The notes: a model not told the origin generated them from the sequence alone. DNA of 64,000 bases from Ruegeria sp. HKCCD4315 (GCF_013112245.1 NZ_WVRN01000001.1:2050501-2114500); one strand, 5' to 3'; shown: positions 43,940 through 53,435, numbered from the stretch's first letter. Numbers and translations: made by a program.

Positions 43940-44851
43940 CTAAGCTGTTGTTTCCAGGTTCGGATGGCTCTGCACAAACGCTTCAAAGTACTCGGCAAAC
44001 GTTCCGACGATCGGTGGGAGTTGTTCGTATGGCGGGTAGTACAGCGTAAGCCACAACGATGTGATAGACCAGTTTGGCATCACCTGCTCGACTTGCCCGC
44101 TGGCCAATCCCTTGTAAGTTATGAAATCGGGTAGAACACATATGCCGTCTCCAGCGACCGCAAGAGCGTAGAGGAAGTCTCCATTGTTGGAGATTACCTT
44201 TCCGCCTGCTTGAATCGAAACGTTGCTACCTGCATGAGAGAATTCCCAGGTTTCGGAGCGACCTTGCGCGCTGTATGACATAAGAAAGTCTGGGTTCAGA
44301 TCGCGCGGATGATCAGGCCTGGGAATGCGGTCAAACAGAGACGGCGCAGCAATCATGTGTCGTGGGACTTCGCACAGTTTGCGCCAAATTGTTGATTTAT
44401 CGGTAGGCGGGCCCGATACACGTACAGCTAAATCGCAGTTTTCCTCGATCACATCGAGCAGGGTATCGGTGAAGTTGATCTCGACTGAAATATTCGGATA
44501 GACGAGACGAAACCCCGAGATCACTTGCGGCAGCAAAGTTACGCCCAGTGATACCGGCGCGGTCAGACGCAGATGGCCCTTGTCAGGTTGGTTGGCCCGT
44601 TGAAGGTTTCGTGTAACCTCCTCAAACCCCTCCAACAACGGTCGGTACTGCGCAAGGACAGTTGCTCCGGCGCTGGTTAATGAAACTTGACGTGTGGTGC
44701 GTACCAGAAGCTGTGTGCCGAGGTCTTTCTCAAGCTGCGCTATGATGCGTGTTGCTGATGCCGGAGCGATACCCAGTTCGCGCGCGGCCAAGGAAAAGCT
44801 TTTCTGGTCTGATACAGCGCGCAGGACGCGGATGGGCTTAAGCTCGATCAT
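43940..44851 (-). CDS. LysR-family transcriptional regulator
   Basis: 303 residues. N-terminal LysR helix-turn-helix (IRVLRAVSDQKSFSLAARELGIAPASATRIIAQLEKDLGTQLLVRTTRQVSLT), then a type 2 periplasmic-fold effector domain. It is divergent from the Mhq-like dioxygenase/hydrolase pair, which it probably controls. A direct repeat TCAATAATA (44876 and 44909) lies in between. The likely inducer is a quinone or catechol by context. Normal length. Confidence 0.9.
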   Translation of the reverse strand: MIELKPIRVLRAVSDQKSFSLAARELGIAPASATRIIAQLEKDLGTQLLVRTTRQVSLTSAGATVLAQYRPLLEGFEEVTRNLQRANQPDKGHLRLTAPVSLGVTLLPQVISGFRLVYPNISVEINFTDTLLDVIEENCDLAVRVSGPPTDKSTIWRKLCEVPRHMIAAPSLFDRIPRPDHPRDLNPDFLMSYSAQGRSETWEFSHAGSNVSIQAGGKVISNNGDFLYALAVAGDGICVLPDFITYKGLASGQVEQVMPNWSITSLWLTLYYPPYEQLPPIVGTFAEYFEAFVQSHPNLETTA

Positions 44852-44875
44852 GTCAGCTTAATAATTCCGTTTTCG

Positions 44876-44917
44876 TCAATAATAAACCTACATGATTGTC
44901 TATTCACTTCAATAATA
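44876..44917. promoter_or_regulatory. LysR-type regulatory repeats in the divergent promoter
   Basis: TCAATAATA occurs at 44876-44884 and 44909-44917, 33 bp apart, about three helical turns, so both face the same side of the DNA. The spacing matches two LysR half-complexes (recognition and activation sites) between the divergent LysR and dioxygenase genes. Confidence 0.5.
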
Positions 44918-44964
44918 GATACGCCATCTTTGATGCAAGTTGAACACTCGCCCAGGAGCGGAAC

Positions 44965-45900
44965 ATGATCAAAGACATCAAAGGGCTGCACCACGTCACA
45001 TCGATGGCTGCAGACGCCAGCATCAACAATGCTTTCTTCACCAACACCCTGGGTCTGCGCCGGGTGAAAAAGACGGTCAATTTCGACGCACCTGAGGTTT
45101 ATCACCTTTATTACGGGGATGAGATCGGCACGCCGGGCTCGGTCATGACCTATTTTCCATTCGGCCAGATGCCTCGGGGGCGTCGTGGTGCCGGAGAGGT
45201 TGGAATAACGGAGTTTGCCATCCCTACAGGTGGTATCGCGTTCTGGAAACAGCATCTTGCATCTGGCGGTGTGACCGGGCTGACCGAAAACACCGTCTTC
45301 GGAGAAAAGCGTTTGTCCTTCGACGGTCCCGATGGCGACAGCTTTGCCTTGGTCGAAACTGACGTGCGAGGTCGGACAGCCTGGACCCAGGGCGGTGTTC
45401 CCGATGACGCTGGAATTTTGGGTTTCCGAGGCGCACGCTTTGCGTTGAAGGACGTCGACGCGACGGGTGAACTGCTGACATTCATGGGGTACCAGAAAGC
45501 TGAATCCGAAGGTGACGCTACTCGTTACGTGATCGAGGGGGGTAACGCTGCAGACACGATTGATCTGCAACAGCTACCGTCAGGTGCTCCGACCGCTGGT
45601 CAAGGCGCTGGGTCCGTTCATCACATCGCTTTTGCCGTCGAAGACCGCGCCGCGCAGCTGCGTGTTCGGCAGGCTTTGCTGGATACCGGCTATCAGGTCA
45701 CGCCGGTTATTGACCGCGACTACTTCTGGGCGATCTATTTCCGCACGCCGGGTGGTGTGCTGTTCGAAATCGCCACGAACGAGCCCGGTTTTGACCGTGA
45801 CGAAGATACGGCCCATCTGGGTGAAGCGCTCAAGCTGCCCACCCGTTACGAGCCACATCGCAGCAAGATAGAAAGTCTTCTGCCCTCACTTGAACCATGA
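44965..45900 (+). CDS. Ring-cleaving dioxygenase, VOC family (MhqO/MhqA-like)
   Basis: 311 residues in two VOC modules. The N-terminal GLHHVTSMAADASINNAFFTNTLGLRRVKKTVNFD is characteristic of the MhqO/MhqA (YdfO) hydroquinone-type dioxygenases. Metal ligands are likely in GLHHVT, SVHHIAFAVED and VLFEIATNEPGF. These enzymes open hydroquinone rings and protect against quinones. It overlaps the esterase-like gene (4 bases if counted from its longest frame), reproducing the mhq pair. Under the divergent LysR by inference. Confidence 0.87.
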   Translation: MIKDIKGLHHVTSMAADASINNAFFTNTLGLRRVKKTVNFDAPEVYHLYYGDEIGTPGSVMTYFPFGQMPRGRRGAGEVGITEFAIPTGGIAFWKQHLASGGVTGLTENTVFGEKRLSFDGPDGDSFALVETDVRGRTAWTQGGVPDDAGILGFRGARFALKDVDATGELLTFMGYQKAESEGDATRYVIEGGNAADTIDLQQLPSGAPTAGQGAGSVHHIAFAVEDRAAQLRVRQALLDTGYQVTPVIDRDYFWAIYFRTPGGVLFEIATNEPGFDRDEDTAHLGEALKLPTRYEPHRSKIESLLPSLEP

Positions 45901-45914
45901 TGACGGAGGTTGAG

Positions 45915-46535
45915 ATGTCCAAAGATCTCTATCAGGCGCTGGTGCGGGCGCCGCAATCTGCCCGTCCGCTGGTTTTTGCCTTTCACGGCACCGGAGGGGA
46001 CGAGCATCAGCTTTTCGAACTGGCTGGCGAGCTTGTTGCCGGAGGCGGAGTGGTCTCGCCGCGCGGTGATGTCTCTGAGATGGGCGCGGCGCGGTTTTTC
46101 CGTCGCGCCGCAGAGGGGATTTATGACATGGAGGACCTTGCGCGCGCGACTGAAAAGATGATCGCGTTCATCGAAGCCCATCGCTCAGAATATCCCGGCC
46201 ACCCCGTCTATGGTTTCGGCTATTCGAACGGGGCAAATATTCTGGCGTCCGTCTTTCTTAAACGTCCGGACCTTTTCGAAGCGGTCGGGCTCTTGCATCC
46301 GATGGTGACTTGGGAACCCGAAGTAAATCCGCAGCTAAAGGGACGGAAGGTTCTGGTGACGGCGGGTCGGCGCGATCCGATCACGCCGCTGACGATGTCG
46401 GAACGCCTGATCAAATGGCTGTCCGAGAATGGCGCCGTGGTCACATCAGATATTCACGAAGGCGGGCACGAATTGCGCAACTCCGAGCTGACGGCCCTAG
46501 CGACCCACTTCAACGGGGACGTCAGCCTCGGCTGA
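45915..46535 (+). CDS. Alpha/beta hydrolase, MhqD/phospholipase-carboxylesterase type
   Basis: 206 residues from the ATG at 45915, 5 bases after GGAGG; an ATG at 45897 overlapping the previous stop lacks a site. Alpha/beta fold with FAFHGTGGDEHQLFEL (oxyanion loop), nucleophile elbow GFGYSNGANI (Ser in GYSNG), Asp in TAGRRDPITP and His in HEGGHELR. Members such as MhqD accompany hydroquinone dioxygenases in quinone resistance. The 3' end overlaps the convergent LysR gene by 39 bases. Confidence 0.88.
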   Translation: MSKDLYQALVRAPQSARPLVFAFHGTGGDEHQLFELAGELVAGGGVVSPRGDVSEMGAARFFRRAAEGIYDMEDLARATEKMIAFIEAHRSEYPGHPVYGFGYSNGANILASVFLKRPDLFEAVGLLHPMVTWEPEVNPQLKGRKVLVTAGRRDPITPLTMSERLIKWLSENGAVVTSDIHEGGHELRNSELTALATHFNGDVSLG

Positions 46536-47471
46536 ATGATCAAGCAGCGCATTCAACGTAGACAACACAGCGGCTTCTTTGCGCGCCCAGGACATGAACT
46601 CATGGATATGCTCTTCACGCTCGCGCCCCGGGTGGCAACAAATGAAATAGTTGAACCCTGTCTCTACTACAGGACCGAATGGGCAGATCAGCCGACCGTC
46701 AGAAAGTGCCGAGTAAACCAGCAGCGATCCACACAGCGCTACACCCGCGCCTGCGATCGCGGCGTCCACAATCTGACCGCCCGGTGGTCTTTCGAACCGC
46801 ATGGCTTTGGAAGGGTCTACCGCATTCGGGAGACCAGCGTGTTGGCTCCAAAGAACCCAGCTGGGAACCGATCCGGCCAGCATCGGCGTTGTGTCGTACA
46901 AAACCTGCGCGGCGTTAATATCGGCAGGAGACCTTATGCCAAATGTGTTCAGCACAGCCGGGCTGGCAACAACCAGCATCAGCTCACGGTGGAGCAACTG
47001 CGCATACCGGTCCGAAGGCGGCTCGCTTGCATATCGGATCTCGATATCGGCCGTGGCGTGGGTTTTGTGGTCCGAGGGGTTTTCGGACTCGATATGGACC
47101 TGAACGTCAGGGTGGTCCTTGGTAAACTTGTGAAGCCTAGGCAAAAGCCACTTACTGATCAGCGCATTACTGGAGCTTATACGAAGCTTCGGTGCTTTCT
47201 TGGGGCGGACCTCATCGACCACTTGGCGAATCTGCAGAAACGCTTCGCTGATCGTCGGCTGCAAGCGCTGTCCTTCAGGTGTCAGATGGATCGCGCGGGT
47301 CTTTCGCACAAACAAAGGCACTCCAAGGTCGGCTTCCAGCGCCTTTATCTGCTGGCTGACCGCGCCCGGCGTGACCGAAAGTTCATAGGCTGCTTCCTTG
47401 ATTGATCCGCGCCGGGCCGCCGCCTCAAAGGCGCGCAAACTCAGCAAGGAAGGCAATCGGGTCAGTGGCAT
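46497..47471 (-). CDS. LysR-family regulator, GcvA-like
   Basis: 324 residues. N-terminal helix-turn-helix (LRAFEAAARRGSIKEAAYELSVTPGAVSQQIKALEADLGVPLF) of the GcvA subgroup, then the effector domain. It is divergent from the XapX gene and probably controls the long plus-strand gene set 47755-57061. A perfect TTAGC-CCA-GCTAA box lies 20 bases upstream of its start. The inducer is unknown. Confidence 0.9.
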   Translation of the reverse strand: MPLTRLPSLLSLRAFEAAARRGSIKEAAYELSVTPGAVSQQIKALEADLGVPLFVRKTRAIHLTPEGQRLQPTISEAFLQIRQVVDEVRPKKAPKLRISSSNALISKWLLPRLHKFTKDHPDVQVHIESENPSDHKTHATADIEIRYASEPPSDRYAQLLHRELMLVVASPAVLNTFGIRSPADINAAQVLYDTTPMLAGSVPSWVLWSQHAGLPNAVDPSKAMRFERPPGGQIVDAAIAGAGVALCGSLLVYSALSDGRLICPFGPVVETGFNYFICCHPGREREEHIHEFMSWARKEAAVLSTLNALLDHSAEADVPVEVGR

Positions 47472-47490
47472 GGCAGCTCAAATTTATAGT

Positions 47491-47503
47491 TTAGCCCAGC
47501 TAA
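47491..47503. promoter_or_regulatory. LysR T-N11-A box
   Basis: TTAGC and GCTAA are perfect 5-bp arms around CCA, a T-N11-A LysR recognition motif. It lies 20 bases upstream of the LysR start and 252 bases upstream of the XapX gene. Autoregulation and activation of the divergent operon are inferred. Confidence 0.5.
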
Positions 47504-47754
47504 TGCATACCCGCAGAACTTCTGCTTTGTCGAGTTCAAACTACACCCCACATCGTTACACAACAGAACCTGGAACTGAGTGAAATGATCGCGATTTACC
47601 AAAAGGCCTTGCAAGGACGTGCGCTGGACGGAGGGCTGGACAGCCGTCAAACAGCCTCGTGCCGTCGGTTTCAGCACCGAACCAACATGGGGACCGCACG
47701 CCCAGAAAACTCAGTCGTCAAAGCAATCGCATCCAAATTCCAACGAGGTCCAAC

Positions 47755-48009
47755 GTGACTTGGCAACCCTACCTTATATCGCTCGCAGCGGGCCTTGGCA
47801 TCGGGGTCATCTACGGCCTGATCGCAGTCCGCAGTCCGGCCCCACCAATCATCGCCCTTTTGGGCCTCTTGGGCATGCTTGCCGGAGAAGCCGCCGTGCA
47901 ATGGATCAGGGGCCATTCCGACGCCGTGTCGCAGGCCCTGCATCTGAAATCCTTCGCCGTGACGAAGGCGGACCAAGTCGCAGAACCCAGCAAAACCGAA
48001 ACCCTTTAA
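47755..48009 (+). CDS. XapX-domain (DUF1427) small membrane protein
   Basis: 84 residues from a GTG at 47755 (site CGAGGT). Two membrane helices: WQPYLISLAAGLGIGVIYGLIAVRSPAPPIIALLGLLGMLAGEAAVQW, with the RSPAPP loop typical of XapX proteins. The C-terminal tail is charged and cytoplasmic. The function of the family is unknown; such genes are often found next to isochorismatase-like and amidohydrolase genes, as here. First gene of the operon divergent from the GcvA-like regulator. Confidence 0.82.
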   Translation: MTWQPYLISLAAGLGIGVIYGLIAVRSPAPPIIALLGLLGMLAGEAAVQWIRGHSDAVSQALHLKSFAVTKADQVAEPSKTETL

Positions 48010-48039
48010 CCCCATCCAAACTCAACCAAGGAACGAACA

Positions 48040-48744
48040 ATGTCCAAACTTGATGTCCTGACCCCAGAGAACAGCCAGATCATCTTCATCGACCATCAGC
48101 CGCAGATGGCGTTTGGTGTGCAATCGATTGATCGTCAGACGCTGAAGAACAACACCGTTGCCCTGGCTAAAGCCGCCAAGATTTTCGGCGTGCCCACAAT
48201 CATCACAACGGTCGAAACAGACAGCTTTTCGGGGCAAACCTATCCTGAACTTCTGGACGTTGACCCCCAGGCGCCTTTGCTGGAACGCACGTCCATGAAC
48301 TCTTGGGACGACCAGAAAGTCCGCGATGCGCTGGCACGCGGGGCAGTTGAAGGCCGCAAGAAAATCGTGGTCTCCGGCCTTTGGACCGAGGTCTGCAATA
48401 TCACCTTCGCGCTGAGCTGCATGGCCGATACGGATTACGAAATCTACATGGTTGCGGACGCGTCGGGGGGTACGTCGGTTGATGCCCACAAATACGCGAT
48501 GGACCGGATGGTTCAAGCCGGAGTCATCCCTGTGACCTGGCAGCAAGTTCTGCTGGAATGGCAACGAGACTGGGCACGGCGCGACACGTACGACGCTGTC
48601 ATGGACCTGGTGCGCGAACACTCCGGTGCCTACGGCATGGGCGTGGATTACGCCTATACGATGGTCCACAAGGCCCCATCGCGCACCCGTCACACTGGTC
48701 CGACACTGGACGCGGTGCCCGCCGGCAAGGTCGCCGCAGAATAA
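48040..48744 (+). CDS. Isochorismatase-like cysteine hydrolase (YcaC type)
   Basis: 234 residues. Core strands and nucleophile of the cysteine hydrolase fold: Asp18 (IFIDHQ) and Cys119 (GLWTEVCNIT), with NSWDD between as in YcaC-like proteins. The C-terminal ~55 residues extend beyond YcaC length. The family hydrolyses small amides, nicotinamide or isochorismate; the substrate is unknown. It lies 30 bases after the XapX gene and 131 bases before the amidohydrolase gene. Confidence 0.85.
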   Translation: MSKLDVLTPENSQIIFIDHQPQMAFGVQSIDRQTLKNNTVALAKAAKIFGVPTIITTVETDSFSGQTYPELLDVDPQAPLLERTSMNSWDDQKVRDALARGAVEGRKKIVVSGLWTEVCNITFALSCMADTDYEIYMVADASGGTSVDAHKYAMDRMVQAGVIPVTWQQVLLEWQRDWARRDTYDAVMDLVREHSGAYGMGVDYAYTMVHKAPSRTRHTGPTLDAVPAGKVAAE

Positions 48745-48875
48745 TCTGCCGCGCCGCGCTCGCTCGGTCCCCTCATCCCTCCCCGTGAAACCGAGCGGGC
48801 GATTTCTCAAACCATTCTCATCTGTGCCCGACCGGCGGGCACCGACCAGTCCCGCTTTGCCAAAGGATGCAAATC

Positions 48876-50609
48876 ATGGCCGCCCCAGACAAGATACTCT
48901 TCAACGGCAAGATCACGACAATGGATCCCGACATGCCCGAAGCTACAGCTGTGGCCATATCGGGGGATCAGATCACGGCTGTTGGTACAGACAAGGAGAC
49001 ACTCGGGCTTGCGGGTCCTAAAACCGAGACAATCGATCTGGGCGGCCAACGTGTGATCCCCGGGCTGATCGACAGCCACACGCATATCATTCGGCAAGGC
49101 AATAACTTCGCGATGGAGCTGCGCTGGGACCACGTTCCGTCTCTTGCCGACGGTCTGCGTATGCTAAAGGCGCAGGCGGAGCGTACACCTGCGGGTCAAT
49201 GGATCCGTGTCGTAGGCGGCTGGTCCGTTGACCAATTCGCCGAAAAGCGTCTGCCAACAATTGATGAGATCAATGCGGTTGCGCCGGACGTGCCTGTCTA
49301 CGTGTTGCACCTGTATGATCGCGCGTGGCTGAACAAAGCCGCCCTGCGTGCAATCGGCATCGACAAGCATTTCTACGAACCCTTTGTCTCGGGCCGTCTT
49401 GAGCGGGACAATCAGGGCAACCCGACCGGGTTGGCACTGGCGCGGCCCAACGCTCAGCCGCTTTATGCGCTGTTGGACATGGCACCCAAGCTGGATTTCG
49501 AGCAGCAGGTCACCTCGACCAAGCACTATTTCAAGGCGCTGAATGGGCTTGGATTGACCTCAGCTTTGGATTGCGCGGGTGGCTTCCTGAACTATCCCGA
49601 TGATTACGGTGTGATCACCGAGTTAAATAAGCGCGGCGAGCAAACGGTGCGCATCGGCTATCAGCTTTTTGCACAACGTCCGATGTTCGAACTGGACGAT
49701 TTCAAACGGTGGAATGACATCGTCAAACCAGATGAAGGCAACGACTACCTGAAATGCGTGGGAGCGGGCGAGATGCTGGTCGCGTCGGCCTATGATTTCG
49801 AAGACTTCAGCTACCCACGCCCCGATCTGCCCAAGCGGATGGAAGGAGACCTCAGGCCAGTACTGGAGTTTCTGTTCGAAAACCGATGGCCGATCCGTTT
49901 CCACTGCACGTATGAAGAAAGCGCCCACCGGTTGCTGAGCCTTATCGAAGAGGTCGGTCGTGACAAAGGGCTGGAAGAGCTGAACTGGATTTTCGATCAC
50001 GGTGAGACGATTTCGGAATCCACCATGGAATGGGTCGCCCGGCTTGGCGGCGGTATCAGCTACCAAAACCGCATCGCTTTTCAGACGACAGCCTATCGCG
50101 ACCGATACGGTGAAGACGCCCTGCGCGAGGTTATGCCGGTCAAGAAGATGATGGCATCTGGTGTGCCTCTTGCCGCTGGCACGGACGCCACGCGAGTATC
50201 CTCATACAATCCGTGGTTGGCCATTCACTGGGCCGTTTCTGGCAAGGGTCGCGGCGGAGACGTCATCTGGAGTGCGGCGAACCGCTTGGATCGGCACGAC
50301 GCGTTGCGTCATTGGACAGCTGCAGGGGCTTGGTTCAGCCGGGAAAACGGCAAGAAGGGTCAGATCAAAGCAGGTCAATGGGCAGATATCGCCGTGCTCG
50401 ACCGGGATTATTTCTCGATCGCCGAGGACGAGATCACCGAGATCGAGGCCGACCTGACGCTGACAGGCGGCAAGATCGTGCACGCCAAGGCCCGTTTTGC
50501 GGCGCATGAACCAGCCCCATTGCCGGAGCTTCCCGATTGGTCACCCGTTCCTATTTTCGGTGCCCCCGGCGCTACGGCGCAAAACCAAGGCAGCCTTGCC
50601 GCTGAATAG
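48876..50609 (+). CDS. Amidohydrolase, YtcJ/Amidohydro_3 family
   Basis: 577 residues from the ATG at 48876. N-terminal composite beta-sandwich (ILFNGKITTMDPDMPEATAVAI), metal HxH in IDSHTHIIRQG (about residue 68), and a C-terminal catalytic Asp in PLAAGTDATRVSSYNPW. It is related to YtcJ and N-substituted formamide deformylase. It hydrolyses an unknown amide. A cytosolic enzyme, with no signal peptide. It is part of the XapX-isochorismatase-amidohydrolase-GNAT-MFS set. Confidence 0.87.
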   Translation: MAAPDKILFNGKITTMDPDMPEATAVAISGDQITAVGTDKETLGLAGPKTETIDLGGQRVIPGLIDSHTHIIRQGNNFAMELRWDHVPSLADGLRMLKAQAERTPAGQWIRVVGGWSVDQFAEKRLPTIDEINAVAPDVPVYVLHLYDRAWLNKAALRAIGIDKHFYEPFVSGRLERDNQGNPTGLALARPNAQPLYALLDMAPKLDFEQQVTSTKHYFKALNGLGLTSALDCAGGFLNYPDDYGVITELNKRGEQTVRIGYQLFAQRPMFELDDFKRWNDIVKPDEGNDYLKCVGAGEMLVASAYDFEDFSYPRPDLPKRMEGDLRPVLEFLFENRWPIRFHCTYEESAHRLLSLIEEVGRDKGLEELNWIFDHGETISESTMEWVARLGGGISYQNRIAFQTTAYRDRYGEDALREVMPVKKMMASGVPLAAGTDATRVSSYNPWLAIHWAVSGKGRGGDVIWSAANRLDRHDALRHWTAAGAWFSRENGKKGQIKAGQWADIAVLDRDYFSIAEDEITEIEADLTLTGGKIVHAKARFAAHEPAPLPELPDWSPVPIFGAPGATAQNQGSLAAE

Positions 50610-50633
50610 CGGAAAGACCTCAGGAGATATCCC

Positions 50634-50942
50634 ATGTTGGACGACCAAAAGCTAAAAATCACTTACAGCGAAAGCGACACAAAAGCTCGGTACGGCGCTT
50701 CGGTGTCCGGGATCGTGAGTGAGGCGGAACTGACACTATCTAAGGTCACGCCCAGCCTTGTCATCGCCGATCATACGTTTGTCCCGGATGAGCTGCGTGG
50801 CCGTGGCCTGGCGAGGGCCTTGGCTGCACAGCTTGTGGCAGACGCGCGCGACAAGGGTCTCCGCATAGTGCCTCTTTGCCCGTTTGTGCGGTCCTACGCC
50901 GAAAAAAACCGCGAGGAGTTGGCAGATGTCATCCAGTGGTAG
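50634..50942 (+). CDS. GNAT-family N-acetyltransferase (short YjdJ-like)
   Basis: 102 residues. The acetyl-CoA binding stretch is VPDELRGRGLARALAAQLVADARDKGLRIVPLCPFVRSYAEKN, with the GRG loop in RGRGLA. This is the minimal GNAT fold of the YjdJ/Gcn5-CG group, which lacks the N-terminal helices of larger members. Substrate unknown. Its last 17 bases overlap the start of the MFS gene, so the two are translationally coupled. Confidence 0.85.
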   Translation: MLDDQKLKITYSESDTKARYGASVSGIVSEAELTLSKVTPSLVIADHTFVPDELRGRGLARALAAQLVADARDKGLRIVPLCPFVRSYAEKNREELADVIQW

Positions 50943-52536
50943 CATCGCAAAACCTGCACCTGCGGCATCAAACTCGGCTTGGGCCCCGTTCAAACATCGG
51001 GCGTTTGCACTTCTTTGGGTCGCGACCCTAATCTCCAACGTCGGCACGTGGATGCATGATGTGGGCGCGGGTTGGTTGATGACAACGCTCAACTCATCCC
51101 CTGCTGTGGTCTCGTTGGTGCAGGCGGCAACAACCCTGCCGGTTTTTGTCTTTGCCTTGTACGCCGGAACGCTGGCGGATCGGCTTGATAAACGCAAATT
51201 GCTAATCACAGTGAACGTGGTGCTTCTGGTACTGGTGTCGGTGCTAACCGTGTTGGTTCAGCTTGAACTGGTAACACCCACGCTGCTGATCCTGTTCACG
51301 TTGGCCATCGGAACTGGCACAGCTTTCATGGCTCCTGCTTGGCAAGCGATCGTGCCAACCCTGGTGCCGCGTGATGCGTTGCAGCCAGCCATTGCGTTGA
51401 ATTCAATGGGCATCAACATCAGCCGTGCCATTGGCCCTGCTTTGGCGGGCGTTCTGATTGCATCGGTCAGTCTGGCGGCCCCGTTTGCTGTCAACGCGGT
51501 CAGCTACCTTGTGATCATCGGCGCTCTGTTGCTTTGGAAGCACGAAGGCGGTGTTTCGAAGACATCTCAGCCTGTATTCAACGCAATGATGACTGGCATG
51601 CGGCACGTCGCTCATAACGGACCGCTCAAGGCAACATTGATCCGATCCTTTGCCTTCTTCATCTTTGCCTCTGCCTATTGGGCGCTATTGCCATTGGTTG
51701 TCCGGACAATCGAAGGCGGCGGGGCGACGCTTTATGGTCTGTTGCTGACTTTGATCGGTGCAGGGGCTGTTGCGGGTGCTTTGACCCTCCCGCAGTTCCG
51801 CGCGAGGCTTGATGCAAGCACGACAGCTGCAGGCGGCACCATCGGCACTGCCGTTGCCATGGCTATTCTTGCAACGGCGACAACACCTCCGTTGGCTTAT
51901 GTCGCCGCATTGTTGGGTGGCTTTAGCTGGATTGCCGTTCTCACCACGTTCAATGTTTCGGCGCAGACGGCGCTGCCCAATTGGGTCAGGGCCCGAGGAT
52001 TGTCTGTGAATCTGATGGTTTTCTTCGGGTCCATGGCGTTTGGATCAGCAATCTGGGGCCAGGTGGCCACGGCATCATCTGTGTCGATTACCTTGCTACT
52101 CGCAGCAGGAGGCCTGATCGTCGGCATGCTTCTAACACGCAAGTTCCAGCTTGGTCAGGGCGTCGATCTGGACCTAACGCCCTCTATGCATTGGCCTGCA
52201 CCACAGGTTGCCCTTGAGGAGGACGGCATGGAATCCCGCGGTCCTGTCATGGTCGAAGTCGATTATCGCATCCGCCCCGAAGACGAAGCGGCATTCCTGT
52301 CCGCGATCCAGGAATGGTCGGGCGAGCGCTGGCGCGATGGCGCCTATGATTGGCGTGTCTTCCAAAGTGCCGAAGACCCCGAGCTATGGGTCGAAGCCTT
52401 CATGGTTTCATCTTGGGAAGAACATCTGGCTCAGCACGCTCGGGTGTCGCGGCAGGATCAGGATGTTCAAAAGACCGTCGCAGCTTTCGACACAAGAGAA
52501 AGCGGACCCGTCGTCCGCCATCTGATTGCGCCATGA
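50926..52536 (+). CDS. MFS exporter with C-terminal soluble domain
   Basis: 536 residues from the ATG at 50926 (site GAGGAG). Twelve membrane helices (about 15-405) of the MFS_3 group, with the A motif LADRLDKRKLL after helix 2. The C-terminal ~100 residues (VMVEVDYRIRPEDEAAFLSAIQEWSGERWRDGAYDWRVFQ) resemble a ferredoxin-like antibiotic-biosynthesis-monooxygenase-type fold. That extension also occurs in other members of this MFS subgroup. Likely exports an organic compound. The stop overlaps the adaptor gene start. Confidence 0.87.
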   Translation: MSSSGSIAKPAPAASNSAWAPFKHRAFALLWVATLISNVGTWMHDVGAGWLMTTLNSSPAVVSLVQAATTLPVFVFALYAGTLADRLDKRKLLITVNVVLLVLVSVLTVLVQLELVTPTLLILFTLAIGTGTAFMAPAWQAIVPTLVPRDALQPAIALNSMGINISRAIGPALAGVLIASVSLAAPFAVNAVSYLVIIGALLLWKHEGGVSKTSQPVFNAMMTGMRHVAHNGPLKATLIRSFAFFIFASAYWALLPLVVRTIEGGGATLYGLLLTLIGAGAVAGALTLPQFRARLDASTTAAGGTIGTAVAMAILATATTPPLAYVAALLGGFSWIAVLTTFNVSAQTALPNWVRARGLSVNLMVFFGSMAFGSAIWGQVATASSVSITLLLAAGGLIVGMLLTRKFQLGQGVDLDLTPSMHWPAPQVALEEDGMESRGPVMVEVDYRIRPEDEAAFLSAIQEWSGERWRDGAYDWRVFQSAEDPELWVEAFMVSSWEEHLAQHARVSRQDQDVQKTVAAFDTRESGPVVRHLIAP

Positions 52537-53435
52537 TGAGAGTGTTTGAGATGCTTTGCCCATCCACGTCAAAATGGCGCGGTTTGCCGGTCATGGTTCT
52601 TGCAGCTTTGTTCGGATTTCACGGGCCTGACTGCGCGTCAGCGGGAGACCTAGGATTTGAAGGCCGTATCGAAGCAGTTGAACGGTCGGACGTGTACAGC
52701 CGCGCAGAAGGCATTGTCGAAGAGGTACTTGTCGCCCAAGGCGATTATGTGGAGGCAGGCACTCCACTGCTTTGGCTGCGAAATGATCTCGAAAAACTGG
52801 CGGTTGATGCCGCAATTTCAGAGCTGGCCAAGGCCGAGGCTTTGCTGGATCAAGCGCGCGATAAAATGGAACGCGCCGCTCAGTTGTCCACGCGAGGAAC
52901 CGCAACAGAGGTCGCCTTGTTCGAAGCGGAAACCAACCTGAAATTGGCTGAGGCGGAAACCGCATTGGTGGAAACGGAGTTGAAGGTCGCGCAAACGAAT
53001 TACGACGACACGTTCATCCGCGCGCCGATCTCTGGCCATGTTGAAGATCCACAGGTCGGGCCGGGGTCACTGGTTGAGTTCAGCTCTGGTGACCCGCCCT
53101 TGTTTCAGATCGTGAACCTTGACCGCCTGCGCGTTGTTTTTGAGATCCCTTACGCCCACTGGGTTGAGGAGATGAACGGGAATGACGCGCGTCCAAGGGC
53201 ATCTTCGGATTTGGCCCAGTTTCGCATTGTGTCGGAAACTGGCGCGGTATTGCAAAAGCCATTCACGCAAACTGGTTCGGCCGTCTGGGTGGACGACAAA
53301 AACGGCAAAATTCGGGTGTGGGCGGATTTGGAGAACCCCAACCCGGCTTTGCTGCCGGGATTGAAAGTTCGTGTCACGCCTGTGGTCCCTTCGGGCACCG
53401 GAGTCCGGCAAAACCACTCCATGGTCAGGCCATGA
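52533..53435 (+). CDS. Periplasmic adaptor (HlyD/RND membrane-fusion) protein
   Basis: 300 residues from the ATG at 52533, which overlaps the MFS stop; 52536 and 52551 are alternatives. Signal-like segment GLPVMVLAALFGFHGPDCASA. Lipoyl half-motifs flank an alpha-hairpin (EAVERSDVYSRAEGIVEEVLVAQGDYVEAG ... TFIRAPISGHV) with long coiled-coil arms around 100-160. It is an efflux adaptor by fold, but no RND pump or outer-membrane channel is nearby. Instead it lies between an MFS gene and the IorAB genes, an odd setting. Confidence 0.85.
   Translation: MMRVFEMLCPSTSKWRGLPVMVLAALFGFHGPDCASAGDLGFEGRIEAVERSDVYSRAEGIVEEVLVAQGDYVEAGTPLLWLRNDLEKLAVDAAISELAKAEALLDQARDKMERAAQLSTRGTATEVALFEAETNLKLAEAETALVETELKVAQTNYDDTFIRAPISGHVEDPQVGPGSLVEFSSGDPPLFQIVNLDRLRVVFEIPYAHWVEEMNGNDARPRASSDLAQFRIVSETGAVLQKPFTQTGSAVWVDDKNGKIRVWADLENPNPALLPGLKVRVTPVVPSGTGVRQNHSMVRP

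Noticed and set aside
48022..48810. 262-codon minus-strand frame over the isochorismatase-like gene
   Set aside because: Fully antisense to a gene with intact catalytic motifs; no ribosome site or recognisable domain.
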